Translations under genes and position numbers: made by a program | The notes under the pieces: generated by a model | The model's input: the letters and a program-made list of their open reading frames with translations, nothing else | Database searches by the model: none | What the model was told of the DNA's origin: nothing | DNA from: an uncultured Alphaproteobacteria bacterium | Lineage (GTDB): Bacteria; Pseudomonadota; Alphaproteobacteria; RF32; CAG-239 | Assembly: GCA_944392865.1 (NCBI GenBank) | Contig: CALXYD010000011.1 | Span: 1-38,943 of the forward strand | DNA: 38,943 bases | Reading direction: 5' to 3' | Shown: in pieces, positions 8,250-14,537 of the stretch | How positions within the stretch are numbered: the first letter of the stretch is position 1 | Layout of the letters: every line of letters begins with the position of its first letter

Positions 8250-9566
8250 ATGCATCGGCTTTACAGGGGACTTTGCGTTTGCGGTTTTGCACTGGCTTTG
8301 GCCTCCTGCGCGCAGGATAAGAAACTTCCCGAAGGCGTGCGCATTTCGGTTTTGGATGATGCGGCGGCACCGGTAACAGCGGCGGAAAGCAAGGCTATTA
8401 CGATACCGCAAGCACACGTTAACGCTTCCTGGACGCAAGCGGGCGTTAATCCGAATCATATTATCGGCAATATTACGGCCGGCTTTACCTTAAAAGAAAG
8501 CTGGGGGGAAAATTTTGGCGACGGGATTAACAAGCGCGATTTGATGCTGGCGGCGCCGGTGGTGGCCGGGGATAAAGTTTTTGTTATGGATACGCGGGGA
8601 AAGGTCAGCGCGTTTAATTTTCAGACCGGCCAAAGGTTGTGGGAAAATACGCTGACAGCCGATATCGGCGGCTTTAAGGAAGCGAAAAGCCGGGCTTCGG
8701 GGTTGGCTGCCGATGAGCAGACATTGTATGCGACAACCGGTTTCGGCGGTGTTTTTGCCATGAATCAGGCTAACGGTGCGCCAAAATGGCGGAAGATTAT
8801 GGAATCGCCGATACGCATTGCGCCGACAGTTACGGATAAAATGTTAATCGTGCAGACGGTTGACAACAGCCTTTATGCTTTGGACAAGAATAACGGCCAG
8901 GAAATCTGGCGTTTCGGTGTGGCGCACGAAGATACGGTAATTGCCGGCGGCGCTTCTCCGGCGTATGACGCGGCGGACAATGTGGTTGTGGCAGGTTTTT
9001 CCAACGGGGAAGTTGTCGTATTAAACGCGGCTATCGGCACGCCGCTATGGTCGCAGATGCTTGTTTCCAACAAACAGGCGCGCGCGACGACGGAAATTAA
9101 CACCATCGGCGCTTATCCGATTGTGGAAGACGGTATTATTTACGCTATCAGCAACAGCGATGTTATGTTGGCGCTGGATATGCGCACCGGCGATAAAATC
9201 TGGGAGAAAGAAATCGGCTCCATGCAAAATATGCTGATGGCCGGCGATTATCTGTTTACGATATCGAATCGGAATATTTTGTATGCGGTTGACAAGTTTG
9301 CGGGCAGCATTGCCTGGTCGCTTGATATTCGCGATTATCTTGATGAGGAAGAAGCAGAAGCTGCCGTTTATGCTGCACCGCCGCTTATGCTCAACGGGGA
9401 AATTTTGCTCGCTTTTTCCAACGGTAAAGTTTTGAAAATTGATGCACGGCAAGGCGTGGTTACGGCAAAGACAGAGTTGGGAATTGACATAAGCAACGGT
9501 TTGATTGCGGCGCAACAAAAAGTTATTGCCGTATCCGATGATGCCGATGTGATTGTGTTTGAATAA
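8250..9566 (+). CDS. bamB: Outer-membrane assembly lipoprotein BamB-like beta-propeller
   Basis: Lipoprotein partner of BamA in outer-membrane protein insertion. The ATG at 8250 is chosen over the longer frame because AGAAGGAG lies directly upstream and it opens a lipoprotein signal ending LALASC (lipidated Cys20). The rest of the 438 residues is a PQQ-type beta-propeller; repeat ends are visible as GQRLWENTL, GAPKWRKIM, GQEIWRFGV, GTPLWSQML, GDKIWEKEI and GSIAWSLDI. Length and context (YfgM-like gene before, der after) fit BamB. It is tightly coupled to the preceding gene. Confidence 0.93.
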   Translation: MHRLYRGLCVCGFALALASCAQDKKLPEGVRISVLDDAAAPVTAAESKAITIPQAHVNASWTQAGVNPNHIIGNITAGFTLKESWGENFGDGINKRDLMLAAPVVAGDKVFVMDTRGKVSAFNFQTGQRLWENTLTADIGGFKEAKSRASGLAADEQTLYATTGFGGVFAMNQANGAPKWRKIMESPIRIAPTVTDKMLIVQTVDNSLYALDKNNGQEIWRFGVAHEDTVIAGGASPAYDAADNVVVAGFSNGEVVVLNAAIGTPLWSQMLVSNKQARATTEINTIGAYPIVEDGIIYAISNSDVMLALDMRTGDKIWEKEIGSMQNMLMAGDYLFTISNRNILYAVDKFAGSIAWSLDIRDYLDEEEAEAAVYAAPPLMLNGEILLAFSNGKVLKIDARQGVVTAKTELGIDISNGLIAAQQKVIAVSDDADVIVFE

Positions 9567-9632
9567 CCGGTGTGTCCAGTTTATTGCCGAAGGTTTGTAT
9601 GCGCTTTAACAGATTAGAGAAACGGGGTTGTT

Positions 9633-10565
9633 ATGGTCAGAATAGTTGAGTCCGGGACGGAGATTTATTTTTTGGACAAGCCGGAAGATATTTCTACGCA
9701 TATAGAAAAGTGCGGGCGGACGTGTTATAAATCCGAAAATATGATTACCGAAGAAACGGCGGTTCCTTTTATCAGCGGGATATTAAAGAGCGGGCACGAA
9801 TCGGTAATTGAACACGCAAATGTTATTTTTTCGCTGCCGGACATTGAAGAGAATCGCAAAATTTTGCAGATGAAGGATATTCGCGGGCTGAATATTTCCA
9901 CCGAAAAAGACCCTAATGACGATGTTATGAAAATCATTGTTTCGGGAAATATGCGGGCGCTACGGGATTTGGCACGAACATACGATGTCCATGATTTTTT
10001 GCTGACTATCGGGAATCCGTTGTTTTATATCGTAGCGGAGGGAAAACGGCAATTTTCCGACGTAACCTTTGAGAGCGTGCAAACCTCGCGTTTTTCGGCG
10101 GCACACAATTACATTACGACACATTCGGTTTGCGATGTCGGCGCGTATAAAGATATTACACGGCACCGGCTGGCGTCTTTTTCCATAGAATCAACGCGGT
10201 TTTGTAATTACGCCAAAGGGAAATTCGGTAGCGAATTGACATTTATTGAACCGTGTAACATAGAAAAAGGGGCGGAAATGTATGCCTACTGGTCGCATTG
10301 TATGGAAATGATTGAGCAGACATATATGAAAATGGCGGCGCTCGGCGCAAAAGCCGATCAGCTCAGAATGCTCCTACCCCACTCAACCAAAGCGGATATG
10401 ATTATGTCGGCAAATGTTCCGGAATGGAAACATATTTTCGCGCTTCGGTGCCATTCGGCAGCGCACCCGTCCGTGCAACAGGTCATGAAAAAAATGTTGC
10501 AGGCTTTTTATCAGCAATGGCCGAGTTTTTTTGCGGACGAATACAAGCAATTTATCGGAGAATAG
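9633..10565 (+). CDS. thyX: FAD-dependent thymidylate synthase ThyX
   Basis: Makes dTMP from dUMP using methylene-tetrahydrofolate and reduced FAD. The 310-residue product carries the ThyX signature RHR-X7-S as R177-H178-R179 to S187 (RHRLASFSIES), which binds FAD and dUMP. The helix ESVIEHANVIFSL and the QVMKKMLQAF segment near the C-terminus also fit. At 310 residues it is longer than the compact ~220-residue actinobacterial and thermophile forms. It lies 66 bases after bamB and 124 bases before der, on the same strand, so it seems placed inside the usual bamB-der cluster. A thyA gene is not seen in the window. Confidence 0.95.
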   Translation: MVRIVESGTEIYFLDKPEDISTHIEKCGRTCYKSENMITEETAVPFISGILKSGHESVIEHANVIFSLPDIEENRKILQMKDIRGLNISTEKDPNDDVMKIIVSGNMRALRDLARTYDVHDFLLTIGNPLFYIVAEGKRQFSDVTFESVQTSRFSAAHNYITTHSVCDVGAYKDITRHRLASFSIESTRFCNYAKGKFGSELTFIEPCNIEKGAEMYAYWSHCMEMIEQTYMKMAALGAKADQLRMLLPHSTKADMIMSANVPEWKHIFALRCHSAAHPSVQQVMKKMLQAFYQQWPSFFADEYKQFIGE

Positions 10566-10689
10566 CAATATAAAATTTTGCCAATACGGGCGAGTGCGAA
10601 TCGGCTGATGATTTTGCGCTTGAAAAATTTATGCCTTTATGTTATATGCGTGGCTAATAGTTTATTTTTACAAACATAAAGGAAAAATT

Positions 10690-12081
10690 ATGGCCTTGAA
10701 AATAGCGATTGTCGGGCGGCCGAACGTCGGCAAGTCTACTCTGTTTAACCGGCTTGTCGGGAAGAAATTGGCTTTGGTGCATGATTTGCCGGGGGTTACG
10801 CGCGACCGGAAAGAAGCGGCGGCCAAGCTGAAAGATTTGGCGCTGACGGTTATTGATACCGCCGGTTATGAAGAAGCGCCGGCCGGAAAGATGGAAGAGC
10901 GAATGTGGCAACAGACGCGGCGGGCGATTGACGAGGCGGACGCGGTGCTGTTTTTGTTTGATGCGCGGGCGGGAATGCAGGCCTACGATGAGCATTTTGC
11001 CGACCTGGTGCGACGGAGTAAAAAGCCGGTTCTGCTGCTGGCGAACAAATGCGAAGGAAAGGCGCAGGAACAAGGGATTTACGAGGCTTATAAACTGGGC
11101 TTAGGCGAGCCGATTATTTTTTCGGCGGAGCATAGTATCGGGTTTGACATGCTGTATTTGGAATTAAAGCAAATTGAGGAACAACTGAGCGCGGCAGAAT
11201 CCGACGGCAGAGAATTTAGCGATGAAACGGCAGACGATATGGCGGCGGAAGAATCGGCAGAGAATTTGAAAAAGAGGCCGATTCAGATAGCGATTGTCGG
11301 GCGGCCGAACGTCGGCAAATCCACGCTGGTGAATGCCCTGCTTAACGATGAACGGATGTTGACGGGGCCGGAAGCCGGATTGACGCGGGACGCGATTACA
11401 TCGCAACTTAACTGGAAAGGGTGGACGCTTAATCTGGTGGATACGGCAGGACTGCGGCGGCAAGCCAAAATTTCCGGCGCGATAGAAAAAATGTCGGTGG
11501 AAAGCACGCTTTATGCTGCCAATATGGCGCAAGTGGCGATATTAGTGCTAGATGCCGACGGGGTGTTAGACAAGCAGGATTTAACGATTGCGCGCAAGAT
11601 TTTAGACGAAGGGCGGGCGCTGGTCATTGCGCTTAACAAGTGGGATATTGCCGATAAGAAAGAGGCGCTACAAAAACTTAACGACAAGCTTGAAACTTCT
11701 TTGACGCAGGCGGAGGGCGTGCCGACGGTTACGATTTCGGCTCTCAAGAAAAAAGGATTGGATAAGCTTTTGAGCGCGGTTATCAAGGTTTATGAACGTT
11801 GGAACGTGCGAATCCCGACAGCACCGCTCAACAAGTGGTTTCAAGATGTGCAGGAGCAAAATCCGGCTCCGCTCGGCAAAAACAAGCGGCGGATTAAGTT
11901 GCGTTATATTACGCAGGCGAAGACGCGGCCGCCGTCGTTTTATATATTTTCAAGCAATCCGGAAGGGCTGCCGGACTCGTATTTGCGGTATTTGACGAAC
12001 CAGTTGCGGGAGAGCTTTGACTTGCGGGGAATTCCATTGCGGATTACGGTGCGGAAGTCGGACAATCCTTACGCGGGATAG
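10690..12081 (+). CDS. der: Ribosome-assembly GTPase Der (EngA)
   Basis: Essential GTPase with two G domains in tandem that acts in 50S subunit maturation. The ATG at 10690 is chosen because AAAGGAAAAA precedes it and the family starts at ALKIAIVGRPNVGKS; 463 residues is a normal length. G domain 1 has GRPNVGKST near 8-16, DTAGYEE and NKCEGK; G domain 2 starts near residue 200 with a second GRPNVGKST, then DTAGLRR and NKWD. The C-terminal KH-like domain follows (RRIKLRYITQAKTRPPSF). The two P-loops share an exact 32-base DNA stretch. Confidence 0.97.
   Translation: MALKIAIVGRPNVGKSTLFNRLVGKKLALVHDLPGVTRDRKEAAAKLKDLALTVIDTAGYEEAPAGKMEERMWQQTRRAIDEADAVLFLFDARAGMQAYDEHFADLVRRSKKPVLLLANKCEGKAQEQGIYEAYKLGLGEPIIFSAEHSIGFDMLYLELKQIEEQLSAAESDGREFSDETADDMAAEESAENLKKRPIQIAIVGRPNVGKSTLVNALLNDERMLTGPEAGLTRDAITSQLNWKGWTLNLVDTAGLRRQAKISGAIEKMSVESTLYAANMAQVAILVLDADGVLDKQDLTIARKILDEGRALVIALNKWDIADKKEALQKLNDKLETSLTQAEGVPTVTISALKKKGLDKLLSAVIKVYERWNVRIPTAPLNKWFQDVQEQNPAPLGKNKRRIKLRYITQAKTRPPSFYIFSSNPEGLPDSYLRYLTNQLRESFDLRGIPLRITVRKSDNPYAG
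10702..10733 (+). repeat. Exact 32-bp direct repeat within der, copy 1 (copy 2 at 11287-11318)
   Basis: The DNA for IAIVGRPNVGK in the two G domains of der is identical over 32 bases, including every third codon position. The protein motif is conserved between the domains, but identical synonymous choices over 10 codons are more than the protein requires. It could reflect local gene conversion or strong codon preference. Confidence 0.9.
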
Positions 12082-12370
12082 TGGCTGTATTAAGGGCTTG
12101 TTTCGTCTGATTTGCGCACAGGTTTGTAGCGGCAGTCCGGCGGCGGGTAATGGTATGGTATGGTGTGCCTATGGCACTGGTTTGTGGATTGGTGGCCGCG
12201 CCACGGGCAGTGCGCGCCGCACGGCAATGAGGGGCTATGTGCAACTTACGTTGCGCGCCTCGCAATGACGGAAAAAGAAGTGTGGCACAAGCACCACGGA
12301 AGTGTGCGCTTTTGTGTCTGACGACACGGACGCTCACGATGATGAGAATGAAACAATATAAATTTTCAAC
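12082..12370. repeat. Hairpin-rich intergenic element, resembling the CGTCATTGCGAG dispersed repeat class
   Basis: No gene is supported here. The stretch is a chain of short palindromes: GTGCC-TAT-GGCAC near 12164-12176, GCAAC-TTAC-GTTGC near 12241-12254, GTGG-CCAC near 12281-12296 and a longer hairpin around 12302-12337 centred on GTGTC-TGAC-GACAC. On the minus strand it contains CGTCATTGCGAGGCGCGCAA (ending near 12270), which resembles the dispersed palindromic CGTCATTGCGAG elements known in Rickettsiales and other bacteria. A tandem TGGTA repeat is at about 12150-12164. Confidence 0.5.
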
Positions 12371-12372
12371 AC

Positions 12373-12406
12373 AAAAAAAAGAGATGCGCGAGGCACCTCT
12401 TTTTTT
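12373..12406. terminator. Bidirectional intrinsic terminator between der and the pilin gene
   Basis: GAGATGC (12381-12387) pairs with GCACCTC (12393-12399) with one mismatch, and the stem is flanked by a run of eight A and a run of seven T. It can therefore serve both the plus-strand der cluster and the converging minus-strand pilin-like gene. Confidence 0.8.
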
Positions 12407-12425
12407 GCATTAAGCTATGCAAGGC

Positions 12426-13076
12426 TTAGAAGTATTTCCAAACCACAGCGGACTCATCCGCAGCGCAAGCTGAATTCGCATCCGTAATGGAATACGGCAA
12501 ACCATGCTGTTCATCACCCGGAATGTGAACATTAGTACCTGCTGTTAAGGTAGAGGTTATGCCAGAAATGCTCCCAGCAGCAGCTGAACCAGCTCCAGAT
12601 GCACCAGCGCCAATATACATAGCGGCTAAGCCGGAACCAATGTCCCCACCCCAGTCCGTGGTAGCGATAGAAACGCAAGAGGACTGCGGAATGCCGTCAA
12701 AAGTAATCGTGAAAGCCATTTCATCACTAGTAGATGATTGAGCCGCAGAATCAACATACACACCACCACCGAAAGCATTAGTTAATTTGAAGTTTGAGGC
12801 AATAGTACCAGAAGCAGAAGCCTGGTCATACATTTCACCCGGAATCAAGCCCGCCTGAACAGCAGTACCATTGCTCAAACCTTCATAAGTTCTCTGAGAA
12901 GAGAACAGGGTACGGATGTTCGTGGAAATCATCTGAACCTGATCACTAATCTTGTTGGTCTTAAATTTGTTCATAGCTTTGGAATAACCGGCAATACCAC
13001 CGACGGACAGAACACCGACGATAGCCAAAACGCCGAGCATTTCAATCATAGAACGACCTTGTTCATTTACTCTCAT
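12426..13076 (-). CDS. Type IV prepilin-like protein (pilin or pseudopilin)
   Basis: A 216-residue protein with a type III (class IV pilin) signal: a short basic leader MRVNEQG, then RSMIEMLGVLAIVGVLSVGG. Cleavage after Gly7 would leave Glu12 at mature position +5, the conserved residue for N-methylation and assembly. The hydrophobic stem runs to about residue 34 and continues as an amphipathic helix (NKFKTNKISDQVQMISTNI). The globular part is Gly/Ser/Ala-rich, with Cys134 and Cys204 that could form a disulfide. AGGAG precedes the ATG. No pilus assembly ATPase, peptidase or secretin gene is nearby. It may be a major pilin, a minor pilin or a secretion pseudopilin. Confidence 0.85.
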   Translation of the reverse strand: MRVNEQGRSMIEMLGVLAIVGVLSVGGIAGYSKAMNKFKTNKISDQVQMISTNIRTLFSSQRTYEGLSNGTAVQAGLIPGEMYDQASASGTIASNFKLTNAFGGGVYVDSAAQSSTSDEMAFTITFDGIPQSSCVSIATTDWGGDIGSGLAAMYIGAGASGAGSAAAGSISGITSTLTAGTNVHIPGDEQHGLPYSITDANSACAADESAVVWKYF

Positions 13077-13304
13077 TTTATTTCTCCTAAAATATATATC
13101 CTAAGACGTTATTATTTTTATCATTAAATTGACGTTTTTGCAATTATGCAAATAGTCATACTCTCTGACAAAAGTTATAACGTCGCTTTTAGCTAAAAGT
13201 TTATTACCGGAATACAGTTCTAAACTTGTTGGCACTTTAACAGAGAAATGTTTAACAAATCACTAAAACCGGAAGGATTTTTTGCGGCGGGGTGTGGATG
13301 GGGG

Positions 13305-13586
13305 GGCGTTGTGAGTGGGGCGATTGAGGGTGTGGGGCTTTTTTTGTGTGGGGGAGCGGATTTTTGAGGGAGGGGCGCAGTGGTAGGAATGCGGGCTTTG
13401 AGGTGGTGGGATTTAAGCCCTTGCGGGGCAAGTGCGGACAAGCCGCACTTGTCGGCATAATGTTTTGATGAGCCGGGGCTGAGCTTTTTGGAGTGCCGCG
13501 GACGGGCGCGAATTTTTGAGGAGGGGCGAATCGGGACAGCGGAGGCGTTGCGGGTGGGGCTGGCTGGCGATGGGGCTTTTTTTGTG
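13305..13586 (+). repeat. G-rich degenerate repeats flanking the partial repeat copy
   Basis: Two motifs occur twice each. GGCGTTG-GGGTGGGGC-type sequence followed by TGGGGCTTTTTTTGTG is at 13305-13348 and again at 13544-13586. A motif like GGATTTTTGAGGGAGGGGCG is at 13356-13377 and, slightly changed, at 13506-13528. They stand in mirrored order on either side of the partial copy at 13413-13484. The plus strand has many runs of three to seven G, so G-quadruplexes are possible. No protein gene is supported. Confidence 0.6.
13413..13484 (+). repeat. Partial copy (C) of the ~200-bp intergenic repeat
   Basis: This stretch aligns with the last ~70 bases of the full copies at 13610 and 14257: a GCCC-TTGC-GGGGC hairpin, then the stem CAAGTGCGG/CCGCACTTG, then CGGCATAATGTTTTGATGAG followed by CCGG. 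The stem differs from the full copies at one base pair: G-C here, A-T in both others (CAAATGCGG/CCGCATTTG). Both sides changed together, so the pairing is kept. Confidence 0.85.
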
Positions 13587-13609
13587 GCGGGTGTGGGTGG
13601 ATTTTTTAT

Positions 13610-13809
13610 GGCGTGATGCGTTTGCGAACATGGGCGGCGATAAGCCCCGCAAGGCGGGGGCAAATACCTTGCGGCATTTGTTTGATAAATTTTTGAAAGG
13701 CACATTCAGGGTAATGGAGAAAAGACAAAGCAGTTGTAGCCTTCGGGGCAAATGCGGTAAACCGCATTTGTCGGCATAATGTTTTGATGAGCCGGTTTAG
13801 AGAGGGTGC
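13610..13809 (+). repeat. ~200-bp direct repeat, copy A
   Basis: About 95% identical to copy B (14257-14457), from GGCGTGATG to GGTTTAGAGAGGGTGC. It holds several inverted repeats: CCCCGC-AAG-GCGGGG at 13635-13649, a CCTTCGGGG loop near 13740 and a perfect 9-bp stem CAAATGCGG/CCGCATTTG at 13749-13770 with a TAAA loop. Minus-strand frames across it are open for some 60 codons but have no start context and resemble no known protein to me. Confidence 0.93.
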
Positions 13810-13883
13810 TAATTGATTAGAATGTGGAATTATAGGGGACTTGTGAGGATTCAACGGTTGGCGAAGGGGGATATTAGGGCGAG

Positions 13884-14024
13884 TGCTGGCGTGGCTCTAT
13901 CTGGAGAAGCAAATACTTCCCCAGACGCCTGCTACCATTTGATAGACAGGAAAATTCGGAGTTTCCGAATAATGATAATAATTTTTATTCTCATTATTGT
14001 ACCCTTCAATAATATTGAAAGGGG
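13884..14024 (+). other. Hairpin-rich segment between the two long repeats; possible structured RNA
   Basis: Four hairpins follow each other. H1: GGCGT (13888-13892) and CTGG (13901-13904) pair with CCAG and ACGCC (13921-13929), with an 8-base bulge GGCTCTAT and an inner GAAG/CTTC stem. H2: ATTCGGA/TCCGAAT (13954-13970), perfect 7 bp. H3: AATAATGA..TCATTATT (13968-13998), 13 bp with one mismatch, sharing three bases with H2. H4: CCCTTCAA/TTGAAAGGG (14002-14023), one bulge. I find no match to tmRNA, RNase P, SRP or 6S RNA landmarks. An 84-87 codon frame crosses it (13813-14076) but lacks a ribosome-binding site. Confidence 0.5.
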
Positions 14025-14044
14025 AAACTACCAGCCATTTTTAC

Positions 14045-14073
14045 TTGACAATCAAATAAAAATAGATTATCTT
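14045..14073 (+). promoter_or_regulatory. Strong sigma-70-like promoter of a putative small RNA
   Basis: Consensus TTGACA (14045-14050), a 17-base AT-rich spacer and TATCTT (14068-14073; four of six matches). No start codon with a ribosome-binding site follows; instead a perfect terminator stands about 75 bases downstream, which is the layout of a small-RNA gene. Confidence 0.7.
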
Positions 14074-14079
14074 TAACTT

Positions 14080-14156
14080 ACAGAAAGAAGTTAAAGGGTA
14101 GTTTAACCCCTTTCGTAGTTAAAACAAGTCCGCTCTGAACCAGCGGACTTTTTTTC
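14080..14156 (+). ncRNA. Putative small regulatory RNA, about 75 nt
   Basis: The predicted start (about 14080) follows the promoter at 14045-14073. The RNA would fold as AAAGGG/CCCTTT (14093-14113; alternatively GTTAAA/TTTAAC), then a single-stranded GTAGTTAAAAC linker, then the terminator hairpin. It contains no plausible open frame. Its segment 14097-14114 (GGTAGTTTAACCCCTTTC) is complementary to 14017-14032 upstream apart from a 2-base AA bulge. The AGTTAAAACAAGTCCG part faintly recalls the nexus region of tracrRNAs, but no cas gene or CRISPR repeat is in the window. I do not recognise the family. Confidence 0.6.
14126..14156 (+). terminator. Intrinsic terminator of the putative small RNA
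   Basis: Perfect 9-bp stem AAGTCCGCT/AGCGGACTT with a 7-base loop (CTGAACC), followed by TTTTTCTT. No plus-strand protein gene precedes it within more than 1.3 kb other than the doubtful short frame. Confidence 0.9.
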
Positions 14157-14256
14157 TTATATAGTCAAAGCATTTAAAAGTCAACAAAAAGACGAATCGG
14201 AGAGCGTAGGCCTTAACGCGGCAAATCCGATGAGTGGCAGTTCAGCAATTTGCAAA

Positions 14257-14457
14257 GGCGTGATGTGTTTGCGAGTGTGGGCGGCGATACGCCCCGCAAG
14301 GCGGGGGCAAATACCTTGCGGCATTTGTTTGATAAATTTTTGAAAGGCACATTCAGGATAATGGAGAAAAGACAAAGCAGTTGTAGCCCTTCGGGGCAAA
14401 TGCGGTAAACCGCATTTGTTGGCAATATGTTTTGATGAGCCGGTTTAGAGATGGTGC
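14257..14457 (+). repeat. ~200-bp direct repeat, copy B
   Basis: Second full copy of the element at 13610-13809, offset by 647 bases in the same orientation. About ten differences: scattered substitutions, one single-base insertion (CCCTTCGGGG against CCTTCGGGG) and a small change near GGCAATATG. All the main stems are kept, including CAAATGCGG/CCGCATTTG at 14397-14418. The 80 bases from here to the ABC exporter stop show nothing else clear. Confidence 0.93.
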
Positions 14458-14537
14458 GCCGTTTCGTTCAGATGTGGCGCTATTGGTTTACGGATTGGCG
14501 GTAGCGGCAATACATTAAGCGAATCGGCCGAACGGTA

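Noticed and set aside
12017..12337. Short frames on both strands after der
   Set aside because: They overlap the end of der and the palindrome-rich element; no ribosome-binding site.
13220..13854. Several minus-strand frames of 68-161 codons
   Set aside because: They are rich in Pro, Ser, Lys and His only because the opposite strand is G-rich and repetitive; no start context, no recognisable domain, and they read through the repeat copies.
13813..14076. Open frame of 87 codons between the long repeats
   Set aside because: It starts with TTG (or an ATG at 13822) without any ribosome-binding site and crosses four strong hairpins. Kept only as part of the structured-segment finding.
13810..14160. 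Known housekeeping RNA (tmRNA, RNase P RNA, SRP RNA, 6S RNA) or retron
   Set aside because: None of the landmark motifs of these RNAs is found by eye, and there is no reverse transcriptase gene for a retron. A covariance-model search would settle it.
13413..14457. CRISPR array
   Set aside because: Only two full and one partial copies, about 200 bp long and spaced irregularly; no short regular repeats with unique spacers and no cas gene in the window.
12426..14537. Insertion sequence or transposase remnant
   Set aside because: No transposase-like protein segment, no terminal inverted repeats bracketing the region and no clear target-site duplication could be seen.
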